Source: Limnoperna fortunei
Taxonomy: Eukaryota; Mollusca; Bivalvia; Mytilida; Modiolidae
Direction: 5' to 3'
DNA: 64,000 nucleotides
NCBI GenBank assembly: GCA_944474755.1
Contig: OX104112.1
Location: forward strand, 2,204,001 to 2,268,000
Position 1 is the first letter of the stretch, and every line of letters starts with the position of its first letter. The position numbers and the translations under genes are program-made. Shown piece after piece: positions 1-11,100 of this stretch. The notes beneath the pieces are model-generated. The model saw nothing but the letters and a program-made list of their open reading frames with translations, was not told where the DNA came from and made no database searches.

Positions 1-399
1 TCATGCTACTCCTCCTAAACCAAAAAAGATAGCAATACCAAACCTTGACCAAAATGTGTCCTATATCCTTGCGCAACTTTGGGACAGATTGATTGAAGGG
101 TTCTGACGACATCTTATAGGAGTTATCTCCCTTTAAATAAAAGTAGTAAGTGATATTCAAACAAATCTCAACAACTAAAAGAGATAGAGGCCTGGGGTCT
201 TCACCATAGATCATCTTGACCTTTGACCTTGAAAATGGACACAAGGTCAAAGGTCAAGGTCACGTTCTAAATTTTGACATTTGCTTGTGTGCGCTACTCC
301 TCTGAAACGGTAAAAGATAGATAAACACTTATTGAGAGTAAAATGTTTGTCTTATTAAGACGCAACTTTGTCACATTTGGAGCGAAGTAATTTGACTTC
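1..399. repeat. Interspersed repeat flanking the 155-bp satellite (left long-form unit)
   Basis: This stretch holds the satellite hallmark AGTTATCTCCC at 121-131 and then a block absent from the array units: the phrase GGGGTCTTCACCATAGA (196-212) followed by a 17-nt perfect inverted repeat, CTTGACCTTTGACCTTG (215-231) against CAAGGTCAAAGGTCAAG (242-258). The right arm reads as three AGGTCA half-sites in a row. A second, diverged copy of the same block lies beyond the right edge of the array, near 3264-3350, in the same orientation. From memory, such AGGTCA-rich blocks and the GGGAGATAACT motif are common in molluscan interspersed repeats. No coding sequence was recognised. Confidence 0.6.
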
Positions 400-3240
400 A
401 TTTTATAGGAGTTATCTCCCATTATATATGTTACTGATTGGTTTTTCACATGGTACTCATTAACTATTAATGACAGAGGGAAAGTAAAGAGTGCAAAATG
501 TTGATCTCTTAAAGGAGCAACTTTGTTACATTTACAGGTAAAGGATTTGACTTCATTTTATAGGAGTTATCTCCCATTATATATGTAACTTATTGGTTTT
601 TTACATGGTACTCATTAACTATTAATGATAGAGGGAAAGTAAAGAGTGCAAAATGTTGATGTCTTAAAGGAGCAACTTTGTTACGTGTACAAGTAAAGGA
701 TTTGACTTCATTTTATAGGAGTTATCTCCCATTATATATGTAATTTATTAGTTTTTCACATGCAACTCATTAACTATTAATGATAAAAGGAAACGAAAGA
801 GTGCAAAATGTTGGTCTTTTACAGGAGCAACTTTGTTACATTTACAGGTAAAGGATTCGACTTCATTTTTTAGGAGTTATCTCCCATTATATATGTAACT
901 TATTGGTTTTTTACATGTTACTCATTAACTATTAATGTTAAAGGGAAACGAAAGAGTGCAAAATGTTGGTCTCTTAAAGGAGCAACTTTTATACATTTAT
1001 AGGGAAAGGATTTGACTTCATTTTATAGGAGTTATCTCCCATTATATATGTAACTTATTGGTTTTTTACATGTTACTCATTAACTATTAATTATAACAGG
1101 AAACGAAAGAGTGCAAAATGTTGGTCTCTTAAAGGAGCAACTTTGTTACATTTATAGGGAAAGGATTTGACTTCATTTTATAGGAGTTATCTCCCATTAT
1201 ATATGTAACTGATTGGTTTTTCGCATGGTACTCATTAACTATTAATGATAGAGGGAAAGTAAAGAGTGCAAAATGTTGATCTCTTAAAGGAGCAACTTTG
1301 TTACGTTTACAGGTAAAGGATTTGACTTCATTTTATAGGAGTTATCTCCCATTATATATGTAATTTATTAGTTTTTCACATGCAACTCATTAACTATTAA
1401 TGATAAAGGGAAACGAAAGAGTGCAAAATGTTGGTCTTTTACAGGAGCAACTTTGTTACATTTACAGGTAAAGGATTCGACTTCATATTTTAGGAGTTAT
1501 CTCCCATTATATATGTAACTTATTGGTTTTTTACATGTTACTCATTAACTATTAATGATAAAGGGAAACGAAAGAGTGCAAAATGTTGGTCTCTTAAAGG
1601 AGCAACTTTGTTACATTTACAGGTAAAGGATTCGACTTCATTTTTTAGGAGTTATCTCCCATTATATATGTAACTTATTGTTTTTTTACATGTTACTCAT
1701 TAACTGTTAATGATAAAGGGAAACGAAAGAGTGCAAAATGTTGGTCTCTTAAAGGAGCAACTTTTATACATTTATAGGGAAAGGATTTGACTTCATTTTA
1801 TAGGAGTTATCTCCCACTATATATGTAACTTATTGGTTTTTCACATGTTACTCATTAACTATTAATGATAAAGGGAAACGAAAGAGTGTAAAATGTTGGT
1901 CACTTAAAGGAGCAACTTTGTTACATTTATAGGGAAAGGATTTGACTTCATTTTATAGGAGTTATCTCCCATTATATATGTAACTGATTGGTTTTTCACA
2001 TGGTACTCATTAACTATTAATGACAGAGGGAAAGTAAAGAGTGCAAAATGTTGATTTCTTAAAGGAGCAACTTTTATACATTTATAGGTAAAGGATTTGA
2101 CTTCATTTTATAGGAGTTATCTCCCATTATATATGTAATTTATTAGTTTTTCACATGCAACTCATTAACTATTAATGATCAAGGGAAACGAAAGAGTGCA
2201 AAATGTTGGTCTTTTACAGGAGCAACTTTGTTACATTTACAGGTAAAGGATTCGACTTCATATTTTAGGAGTTATCTCCCATTATATATGTAACTTATTG
2301 GTTTTTTACATGTTACTCATTAACTATTAATGATAAAGGGAAACGAAAGAGTGCAAAATGTTGGTCTCTTAAAGGAGCAACTTTGTTACATTTACAGGTA
2401 AAGGATTCGACTTCATTTTTTAGGAGTTATCTCCCATTATATATGTAACTTATTGTTTTTTTACATGTTACTCATTAACTATTAATGATAAAGGGAAACG
2501 AAAGAGTGCAAAATGTTGGTCTTTTACAGGAGCAACTTTGTTACATTTACAGGTAAAGGATTCGACTTCATATTTTAGGAGTTATCTCCCATTATATATG
2601 TAACTTATTGGTTTTTTACAGGTTACTCATTAACTATTAAAGATAAAGGGAAACTAAAGAGTGCAAAATGTTGGCCTCTTAAAGGAGCAACTTTGTTACA
2701 TTCACATGTAAAGGATTTGACTTCATTTTATAGGATTTATCTACCATTATATATGTAACTTATTGGTTTTTTACATGTTACTCATTAACTATTATTGATA
2801 AAGGGAAACTAAAGAGTGCAAAATGTTGGTCTCTTAAAGGAGCAACTTTGCTACATTTACAGGGAAAGGATTTGACTTCATTTTATAGGAGTTATCTCCC
2901 ATTATATATGTAACTGATTGGTTTTTCACATGTTACTCATTTACTATTAATGATAAAGGGAAACTAAAGAGTGCAAAATGTTGGACTTTTAATGGAGCAA
3001 CTTTGTTACGTTTTCAAGGAAATGATTTGACTTCATTTTATAGGAGTTATCTCCCATTATATATGTAACTTATTGGTGTTTCACAAGTAACTCATTAACT
3101 ATTATTGATAAAGGAAAACTAGAGAGTGCAAAATGTTGCTCTCTTAAAAAAAGCAACTTTGTCACATTTACAGGAAGATGATTTGACTTCATTTTATAGT
3201 AGTTATCTCCCATTATATATGTAACTTATTTTTTTTTCAC
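400..3240. repeat. Satellite-like tandem array, 155-bp unit, about 19 copies
   Basis: The marker GTTATCTCCC recurs at 411, 566, 721, 876, 1031, 1186 and so on to 3046, every step being 155 bp; only the last step (to 3202) is 156. Such strict length conservation with abundant point changes implies homogenisation or strong constraint on length. Variants are not random: the unit with GATTGGTTTTTC plus GGTACTC recurs at about 431, 1211 and 1986, a 775-bp (five-unit) higher-order period. Many units contain TTTACAGGTAAAGGA. The right-hand units (2640-3240) are more diverged, as expected at an array edge. The unit is close to nucleosome-repeat length, like many animal satellites. The family (for instance a bivalve satellite such as BIV160) cannot be decided without a search. 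Confidence 0.93.
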
Positions 3241-3571
3241 TTGTAACTCATTAACCATTTATGATAGAGGCACGGGGTCTTCACCATAGACCCTCGTGCC
3301 CTTTGACCTTGAAAACTTGCATGGGTCAAGGTCACGTACTTATTTTTGACCTTTGCTATTTTCAAAGATATTGAAATGATTTTCTTCCTAAAATGTTCTA
3401 TTAATAATTACGAGTAATTTAAGACATGCCGTGAAAAGTTGTATCACAATTTTATAAGAGTTATCTCTCTTAGAATACCAATATGTATCAAATAATACAA
3501 AATAATTTCTTTTTTAAATATTTATAGCAAAATTATAACATTTCGCAAAAAGTTGATTATTTTGAATGTCA
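3241..3571. repeat. Right long-form unit of the satellite plus AT-rich flank
   Basis: After the last 155-bp unit the sequence continues with GGGGTCTTCACCATAGA and CTTTGACCTTGAAAA, then GGGTCAAGGTCACGTAC, matching the block at 186-275. A further degenerate GAGTTATCTCTC is seen near 3460. The array is therefore bracketed by two directly oriented copies of a longer repeat from which the 155-bp unit may derive. The rest, to 3571, is AT-rich and shows nothing else. Confidence 0.55.
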
Positions 3572-4111
3572 TCACGTAATACAAAATGAATATAAGTATG
3601 GAAAGACCCTCAAATGTTCAACCGAACAGTTGATCTTTAATATTATTAATAATTTTCTTCCGATCAAAAATACAATTTCGTGCTGCAAAAAAGATTCTTT
3701 TACGATCCCGCTGAAAATTTGTCGATTTGCTGGATACCCCATGGGCTGTCTCCCCTCCACCCTGTTAGCACGTCCGGTCAAAAATGAGGGCGTGGCAGGG
3801 AACACCCACAAAAACGTTGTGTCCACATCTCCTCCTAAGGCACACCAAATGGTACAATAAAATGGAGGCCATTTCCATCTGGGATCGATGTCCTCGAATT
3901 GTCGATAGGTAGAAAATCGCTGGGCGCAACCAGTAAAAAGTAACAAGTCGTGCACGTCCAACACCAGTTTTTCTGTAAAAATCGTGATTTCCCGAAAAAC
4001 GATGCATCCCAGCTGTTTGAAACCTTCGCCATTCGCTTTAGAATGTCGATTTCTGTCTAAAAATGTCTTTCCGTAACGTGTACGAGTCAATAAATCCTTA
4101 AAATCCCACAT
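3572..4111 (-). CDS. Unassigned open reading frame, 179 codons, doubtful
   Basis: A minus-strand frame of 179 codons begins at ATG 4111, with an in-frame TAA immediately before it, and runs to 3572. I recognise no domain, signal peptide or repeat. It is richer in GC and CpG than most of the window, which lowers stop-codon frequency on both strands; a 76-codon plus-strand frame overlaps it. It overlaps out of frame with the short frame starting at 4179. It may be intron or 5' untranslated sequence of a gene starting in the CpG-rich region, or a chance frame. A protein search and transcript reads would decide. Confidence 0.15.
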   Translation of the reverse strand: MWDFKDLLTRTRYGKTFLDRNRHSKANGEGFKQLGCIVFREITIFTEKLVLDVHDLLLFTGCAQRFSTYRQFEDIDPRWKWPPFYCTIWCALGGDVDTTFLWVFPATPSFLTGRANRVEGRQPMGYPANRQIFSGIVKESFLQHEIVFLIGRKLLIILKINCSVEHLRVFPYLYSFCIT

Positions 4112-4460
4112 TTAAACACGTCACCACCCCTCCCCCCAGCCACGTAAATTTCGTCTGTCGTGATGTCCGTTTCAGCCATCGTCACTGAATGACAGTGTAA
4201 ATCGTGTGTCAACAAGTTGTTCTAACTGTCCGAACTGCATTTTACCTGAAACAATAACAAATTGAAACAATTTCCGACGTAACTTTTTTGTGTATTCCAT
4301 CGTCTGCTACGTGCCTCGTGTAATTATTTTACAGTGTAAAATTTCTCTGAAATAAAGCGAGAACGTCTTTTATTAATTGTCGGCTCGCTCCGTTGATATT
4401 ATTCCGTGCCGTGTCGTCCTGAAATAAACAATCACTGAGATTAAAGATCCTGCATCATGT
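3690..4460 (-). promoter_or_regulatory. CpG-rich stretch, candidate 5' end of a gene on the minus strand
   Basis: CpG dinucleotides are clearly denser here than in the surrounding AT-rich DNA, especially at 4275-4440 and 3880-4010. No tandem repeat or known transposon was recognised in it, which is unusual in this window. On the minus strand a short frame with a good start context (4179) and an upstream palindromic E-box (4539-4548) lie in the order expected for promoter, 5' untranslated region and first exon. The direction is inferred from these two sites only. In molluscs CpG retention often marks sparsely methylated promoters. Confidence 0.3.
4087..4179 (-). CDS. Candidate first coding exon, 30 codons, unassigned
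   Basis: The minus strand reads ACGATGG at 4179, a good animal start context, followed by a frame beginning MAETDITTDEIYVAGG and stopping at 4087. The acidic start resembles a genuine N-terminus, and several GT dinucleotides in the GGTGGTGACGTG stretch could act as donor, in which case the stop would be intronic. No acceptor or second exon was identified to the left, where the satellite begins. Protein family unknown. It could equally be a chance frame within the CpG-rich region. Confidence 0.2.
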   Translation of the reverse strand: MAETDITTDEIYVAGGRGGDVFKCGILRIY

Positions 4461-4538
4461 CATATATTGGTCTGTTCAGACCATCGTAACTCCCTGTTGT
4501 GACAAAATAAAACTATCTCCGTGATATTATATAACAAT

Positions 4539-4548
4539 GTCACGTGAC
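4539..4548. promoter_or_regulatory. Palindromic E-box GTCACGTGAC
   Basis: The 10-bp palindrome GTCACGTGAC matches the USF/TFE class of bHLH-zip sites. It lies about 360 bp upstream of the minus-strand candidate start at 4179. A single site is weak evidence; binding is inferred. Confidence 0.25.
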
Positions 4549-4730
4549 TTCAGCTAGTTCATTTCTTTGCCTTTTACCATAAATCTCTTTCTCTTCTTCT
4601 ACAAGTCAAGAAAAGTCATTAAAATACAAAACTTACAGTTAAAACAGAAAAATAAACAAACAAACAAATACACACAAAAACTGGTTCCCGGTTTTTATAT
4701 AATCATAGTTGCATATAAAACTATGAAACC

Positions 4731-4819
4731 AAAAAGGGCCCGGCTCCCCACCCAGGACCAGCATGTTAAAAATTATAAAACATGCTGGCCCTGGGTGGGG
4801 GGGGGGCCGGGCCTTTTTT
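4731..4819. repeat. GC-rich foldback, ~37-bp arms
   Basis: The arm AAAAAGGGCCCGGC...CATGTT (4731-4767) is complementary to AACATGC...CCGGGCC with following T-run (4779-4819), apart from an expanded G-run and a few mismatches. The loop is about 11 nt. The GC-rich stem inside AT-rich DNA with A/T ends looks like a small foldback or MITE-type element. No target duplication was evident. Confidence 0.6.
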
Positions 4820-5173
4820 TTTTATTCAATTTTTTTCCTGTTTTTTAAATAGAAGGTTAGAAACAGTACCATGCCAAGAATATGGTTCTCCTGAAAGTTA
4901 AGAGCTCCCGTAGAGCTTGTTACACGGTTGATTTCATAGAGATATAACAGTGCCATACTTTGTAAATGTATCTGACTCCATTGACGACATAAATTAATTA
5001 TCAGATAGTTAAACAATCATGAGGACCCCAGGTGGTCAGGGGAAGTTTTAGTCGTATATTCTTGGCATGATCCCTTTCAACTATCCCATTTCCGGTTTTA
5101 ACATAGCTATTAAAACACATGTATTATTTAACTTATTGTTGTCCTGTGTAGTTTGTTTCTTCACAGTGATGTG
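4820..5173. other. Unassigned spacer
   Basis: AT-rich sequence between the foldback and the transposon edge. Short frames on both strands show no domain or repeat that I recognise. Confidence 0.5.
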
Positions 5174-5489
5174 TACAGTACTTGAGATTGAAAACGCAAC
5201 ACTTTTATCAATCCGTCAGCGTTCCAAAATCCATCAACAATCAGTTATCAATCATTCAAACCGTTCCCAATCCGTCAAATCGTTCCCAATCCGTCCATCC
5301 GTCAATTGACGGATATGGAACGATTTGACTGATTTGACGGATTGATTTTGACTGAGCGCTCCAATCCGTCCATTCAACTTCCGGTTAGTGAAATTAATAT
5401 TTCGAAATGTGAAAATACGTTTCACTCGCAAATATTTGAAGTACTGTTATGTCCCAATTTATGACTCGTTTTTCCTAATGATCAGGCTA

Positions 5490-5885
5490 AAACTGGTATA
5501 AAGATATAAATAATATAAATGAAATTTCCCTAATCTATAACTAATGCATCTGTGACGAAAAATAAACATCACATAGTGTCATTTTATTAACAAAATAATT
5601 AAAACAGAGTAAATTATAAAAAAAAACACACTTAACATAATTTGATCTCGAGTGCCAAGGCGTACGTATCGTATTTTAAAACGGAAAAGGTCTAGTCTAA
5701 AGTTATAAATAATAAAAGGAAATTACCCCAATCTATAACTAATGCATCTGTGACTGAATATAAACACCACATAGTGTCATTTTATTAAAAAAAATATTTA
5801 AAAAAGAAATGAAAAAAAAACACACACAATGAATTCAAAAAATATTTTACCTCGCGTCAAAGGCGTACATCTCGTATTTGACTTC
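5490..5885. repeat. Two-copy tandem duplication, ~198-bp offset
   Basis: The segment around AATCTATAACTAATGCATC occurs at 5532 and again at 5730. Both copies continue with CACATAGTGTCATTTTATTAA, a long A-run with CACAC, and AAGGCGTAC. The copies differ by substitutions and A-run length. The duplication lies within the transposon at 5176-7914 and is non-coding. Confidence 0.75.
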
Positions 5886-6282
5886 GAAATTTTTTAAAGA
5901 GGAAAAAGTGAGAAAGACGAAAAACACGAAAGTGGAATCGTAACATTTTTTCCACTTCGCGCTTTCGCGTTGGCATTATTTGTTTGTATGCTTGAAGTTT
6001 GTTTAACACTATTTTCAAAAATTATATTAGTCGAGCATACCCTCTCACTGTTTTTTTTTTTTGGGGGGGGGGTGGTGGTGAACAAGTCATAATAGAATTG
6101 CCGGGAACAATAGTAACGTGTTTAGAGAATGTCACGCTCCTTGCACGATAAGGATCTCTTTTGTAGATTTCGAAAAAATGTAGCTTAAAAGACATGTAAA
6201 TTTTCCGCCCATGCCCATACCACATATTTTTCCAGTGGAATTCAAAATGTTTGCCCTTTGATCCATCTTTCTCTAATTGATT

Positions 6283-6512
6283 GCGGGGCCTTGGTGGCCT
6301 GGTGGTTACGGCGGTTCGTCTATATTGATCACGTGGTCTGTCAACACTGAGGTTGTGGGTTCGAGTCTCACTGCGGGCAGGGTGCACTCGACTTAATTGA
6401 CAAGGATTGCAACTTTTCCTACAAAAGGCCGGGGGTTTTCTCCAGGTACTCCGGCCTCCTCCTCCTCCTCCAATAAAAACTGGACGCCATGATATAGCTA
6501 ATTTGATATTTA
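6283..6512 (+). mobile_element. tRNA-derived SINE, full head and body
   Basis: The head contains an A-box-like TGGCCTGGTGG (6295-6305) and a B-box-like GGTTCGAGTCTC (6358-6369), the internal RNA polymerase III promoter. The body has the stretch ACAAGGATTGC, then a CCGGGGGTTTTCTCC-type segment and CCAATAAAAACTGG before GCCATGATATAGCTAA. Three further copies of the same layout lie at 6820, 17988 and, inverted, 38490, which establishes it as a repeat family. From memory this layout matches conserved-domain SINEs of molluscs; the exact family name is not claimed. The B-box segment is the apparent source of the 54-bp array at 41.7 kb. Confidence 0.8.
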
Positions 6513-6819
6513 ACTTATTCTCGTCATGAATAAAGCTGAAATACTCTCTTTGAAAGAAAAGAAACATCCAAACAATCAATGAAATAAGTTATTGTTCAAA
6601 TTGAATGACACTCTTTTAAATGGCAAGTTTTGAAAAGGTTCTCTTTTATCGATATGACTGTAATGACAATGTTAAAACCGATCTTCATAGACCTAAATAA
6701 TTAATGAAGATTTGTTCACAATATTACTATTTCGTACTATGACACGTGCCTATCTGTTACACTTTTTTACGCTTAACTCCAGTATTCGCAGACAATTCTC
6801 CCCGGCGTTATTTGTGCCT

Positions 6820-7010
6820 CGGTGACTGATTGGTTAGTCATCTACTAGTTATCACATGCCTGTCAACAGGTTGCGGATTTTCGAACGACTGTAGATAGGG
6901 TGTGCCCGACTCCAACTTTATTGACAAAGATTGTCCGTTGTAACTTGTATTCCGGCTTTTTCCCACTCCACCCCCAATAAAAAATCGATGAAACAATCCA
7001 GCGTTATTGT
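6820..7010 (+). mobile_element. Older diverged copy of the same SINE
   Basis: The segment aligns in order with the SINE at 6283: CTGTCAACA, then a degraded B-box with TTTTCGAACG, GGGTGTGCCCGACT, TTGACAAAGATTG, and CCCCCAATAAAAAATCGATGAAAC. Many substitutions and lost A-box bases suggest an old insertion. It is in the same orientation and about 540 bp from the younger copy. Confidence 0.65.
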
Positions 7011-7983
7011 AAGTATACTTTCAAACTTCTTTTATTGCCTGTCACATAAAACTTGCGACCAGAATAGCTATAGATTTTACAATACAACGTTTTGCTTAGT
7101 CAACAATGTGTTTTGATTGACAATGCTTGTTCAACAATTCAACAATTGATTATACACAATAGTTTTATAATTGTATTTTTAAATGTTGTAAACTAAATAA
7201 ACACACACAGGCATACATTTAAGTAACTAGTAAGGATTTCAAAAAGAGGCCACGTCCTTTCCTAAATGTGAAATAAATCTGCTGCTGATTGGGGCAGTCG
7301 TGTTGGTTTAATACACGACAACAACATATACATGTAACTGGTCGCAGAAAATAAAATAGGCTGAAAGCACGAGTAGCGGAAATAAAAAGGAGAATCAATA
7401 ATGGATTACGAAAATAAAACATTTATCTCATCGCTACTGATGTGCCTTTAATCGAAGTTTTTTAATGTTTACAGGGCCCGACGCAGATATGTCCCGCCTT
7501 AAAGAAATTTGCTTAAATATATATTATATAAAGATAATAGTCTTTTCTTTAAATATGTTTATTTATTTTATTTTTTAGAACGAGACATTGTTTTAACTAT
7601 TCTTTTGAATACTTGCGTTTATTTTATTATAAATGTTATTATTACATGAATATATAATATACAAATGACGCAGAGTTCGTTTTAACTTACAATTATTAAT
7701 GTATAAGTATCCGCCAATCAACTTACCGATTTATGACGGATTCTGGATTGCACTGATTGGACTGATCGCTGACGGTTACCAAGGTTATGACGGATTCATA
7801 ATTTTGGACGGATGTATTCATCATTAATCAGTCAGCGATCCGTCAGCGTTCGAAAATCCGTCAGCAATCAGTTATCAATCAGTCAAAGTGCTGCGTTTAC
7901 GGGTGCAAGTACTGTATATAACGGGTGCATGCGCACTCGAATCAATCAATTTATATTACTGTCTCTCAAAATGAAAGCGTAAA

Positions 7984-8169
7984 GTGTACAACACAGCTGG
8001 TCATAGTCCCTGCGCCATGTTATGGAGCATAACACCAGTTCTGTCAACAGATGTCACTTGTTTGGATCAAAGGGTCTATGTCGTATTAGGTCAAATATGC
8101 AACACGAATGGAACGTGCTCCATCTATAGTAACTGCGGGTGCAATGCAACCAACAATAAAATACTTTGA
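7984..8169 (+). CDS. Short cysteine-rich open frame, possible exon remnant
   Basis: The frame is open from just after a TGA near 7972 to TGA at 8167 and encodes about 61 residues. Its second half reads VTCLDQ...GQICNTNGTCSIYSNCGCN, five cysteines in a spacing that recalls EGF-like or EB-type extracellular modules (C-N-x-N-G-x-C-x5-C-x-C). There is no ATG at the start, no clear signal peptide and no compelling acceptor or donor. It sits between the transposon end (7914) and the 70-bp array, so it could be an orphan exon, a processed fragment, or chance. Confidence 0.2.
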   Translation: MYNTAGHSPCAMLWSITPVLSTDVTCLDQRVYVVLGQICNTNGTCSIYSNCGCNATNNKIL

Positions 8170-8197
8170 ATCAAATTGAAATGACCGCGTATTAGAG

Positions 8198-11100
8198 CAA
8201 TATGTCTTACTGTGGCAGGTACAACTTAATGGCACTATAGAAATATGAATGGCCGAGTGTGGCAGTCAACATGTCCTTCTGTTGATAGGTACAGCTTACT
8301 GGCACAATAGAAATATAAATGGCTGAGTGTGGCAGGCAATATGTCTAACTGTGGATAGGTATAGCTTACTGGCACTATAAAAGTATGAATTACCTAGTGT
8401 GGCAGGCAATATGTCATAAAGTGGACAGGTACAGCTTACTGGCACTATAGAAATATGAATGGCGAGTGTTTCAGGCAATATGTCCCCTACTGTGGATACA
8501 TGCAGCTTACTGGCACTATAGAATTATGAATGACCGAGTGTGGCAGGCAATATGTCTTACTGTGGACAGATACAGCTGACTGGCAACATAGAAATATGAA
8601 TGACCGAGTGTGACAGGCAATGTGTCTTACTGTGGACAGATACAGCTGACTGGCACTATAGAAATATGAATGACCGAGTGTGGCAGGCAATATGTCTTAC
8701 TGTGGACAGATACAGCTGACTGGCAACATAGAAATATGAATGACCGAGTGTGACAGGCAATATGTCTTACTGTGGATATATACAGCTTAGTGGCACTATA
8801 GAAATATGAATGGCCGAGTGTGACAGGCAATATTTCTTACTGTGGACAGATACAGCTTACTGGCACTATAGAAATATGAATGGCCGAGTGTGGCAGGCAA
8901 TATGTCTTACTGTGGATAGACACAGCTTAGTGGCACTATAGAAATATGAATGACCCAGTGTGTCAGGCAATAAGTCTTACTGTGGATATATACAGCTTAG
9001 TGGCACTATAGAAATATGAATGGCCGAGTGTGGCAGGCAATATGTCTTACTGTGGACAGATACAGCTGACTGGCACTATAGAAATATGAATGGCTGAGTG
9101 TGGCAGTCAATATGTCTTACTGTGGATAGGTACAGCTTACAGACACTATAGAAATATGAATGGCCGAGTGTGGCAGGCAATATGTCTTACTGTGGATAGG
9201 TACAGCTTACTGGCACTATAGAAATATGAATGGCTGAGTGTGGCAGGCAATATGTCTTACTGTGGACAGATACAGCTTACAGACACTATAGAAATATGAA
9301 TGGCCGAGTGTGACAGGCAATATGTCTTACTGTGGACAGATACAGCTGACTGGCAACATAGAAATATGAATGGCCGAGTGTGGCAGGCAAAATGTCTTAC
9401 TGTGGATAGATACAGCTTTCTGGCACTATAGAAATATGAATGGCCGAGTGTGGCATGCAATATGTCTTACTGTGGGATAGATACAGCTTACTGGCACTAT
9501 AGAAATATGAATGGCCGAGTGTGGCAGACAATATGTCTTACTTTGGGATAGATACAGCTTATTGTCACTATAGAAATATGAATGGCCGAGTGTGGCAGGC
9601 AATATGTCTTACTCTGGATAGGTACAGCTTAGTGTCACTATAGAAATATGAATGGCCGAGTGTGGCAGGCAATATGTCTTATTGTTGATAGGTACAGCTT
9701 AGTGTCACTATAGAAATATGAATGGCCGAGTGTGGCAGACAATATGTCTTACTGTGGGATAGATACAGCTTATTGTCACTATAGAAATATGAATGGCCGA
9801 GTGTGGCAGGCAATATGTCTTACTGTGGATAGGTATAGCTTAGTGTCACTATAGAAATATGAATGGCTGAGTGTGGCAGGCAATATGTCTTACTGTGGAT
9901 AGGTACAGCTTAGTGTCACTATAGAAATAGGAATGGCCGAGTGTGGCAGACAATATGTCTTACTGTGGGATAGATACAGCTTATTGTCACTATAGAAATA
10001 TGAATGGCCGAGTGTGGCAGGCAATATGTCTTACTGTGGATAGATACAGCTTAGTGTCACTATAGAAATAGGAATGGCCGAGTGTGGCAGACAATATGTC
10101 TTACTGTGGGATAGATACAGCTTACCGGCACTATAGAAATATGAATGGCCGAGTGTGGCAGGCAATATGTCTTACTGTGGATAGGTACAGCTTAGTGTCA
10201 CATTAGAAATATGAATGGCCGAGTGTGGCAGGCAATATGTCTTACTGTGGATAGATACAGCTTACTGGCACTATAGAAATATGAATGGCCGAGTGTGGCA
10301 GGCAATATGTCTTACTGTAGGATAGATACAGCTTACTGGCACTATAGAAATATGAATGGCCGAGTGTGGCAGGCAATATGTCTTACTGTGGATAGATACA
10401 GCTTACTGGCACTATAGAAATATGAATGGCCGAGTGTGGCAGGCAATATGTCTTACTGTAGGATAGATACAGCTTACTGGCACTACAGAAATATAAATGG
10501 CCTAGTGTGGCAGGCAATATGTCTTACTGTGGATAGGTACAGCTTACTGGCACTATAGAAATATAAATGGCCGAGTGTGGCAGGCAATATGTCTTACTGT
10601 GGGATAGATACAGCTTATTGTCACTATAGAAATATGAATGGCCGAGTGTGGCAGGCAATATGTCTTACTGTGGATAGATACAGCTTAGTGTCACTATAGA
10701 AATAGGAATGGCCGAGTGTGGCAGACAATATGTCTTACTGTGGGATAGATACAGCTTACCGGCACTATAGAAATATGAATGGCCGAGTGTGGCAGGCAAT
10801 ATGTCTTACTGTGGATAGGTACAGCTTAGTGTCACATTAGAAATATGAATGGCCGAGTGTGGCAGGCAATATGTCTTACTGTGGATAGATACAGCTTACT
10901 GGCACTATAGAAATATGAATGGCCGAGTGTGGCAGGCAATATGTCTTACTGTAGGATAGATACAGCTTACTGGCACTATAGAAATATGAATGGCCGAGTG
11001 TGGCAGGCAATATGTCTTACTGTGGATAGATACAGCTTTCTGGCACTATAGAAATATGAATGGCCGAGTGTGGCAGGCAATATGTCTTACTGTAGGATAG

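Larger units (their letters stand above)
5176..7914. mobile_element. Decayed DNA transposon with TA-flanked CAGTACTTG ends
   Basis: The left end starts TA|CAGTACTTG at 5174-5184 and the right end finishes CAAGTACTG|TA at 7906-7916. The first ~38 nt inside each end are similar when inverted (shared AAACGCA.CACTTT), then similarity fades into CCGTCA/TGACGG-rich sequence on both sides (5200-5385 and 7735-7870). TA flanks and CAGT ends are what Tc1/mariner elements leave. No transposase frame was found inside, so it is either non-autonomous or eroded; it has accepted two SINEs and an internal duplication. Sequence at 23560-23735 resembles the last ~180 bp of this element, so at least one more copy exists nearby. 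Confidence 0.5.

Noticed and set aside
6022..6579. 185-codon minus-strand gene
   Set aside because: It runs antisense across the SINE at 6283 and a poly-T/poly-G tract; no domain recognised.
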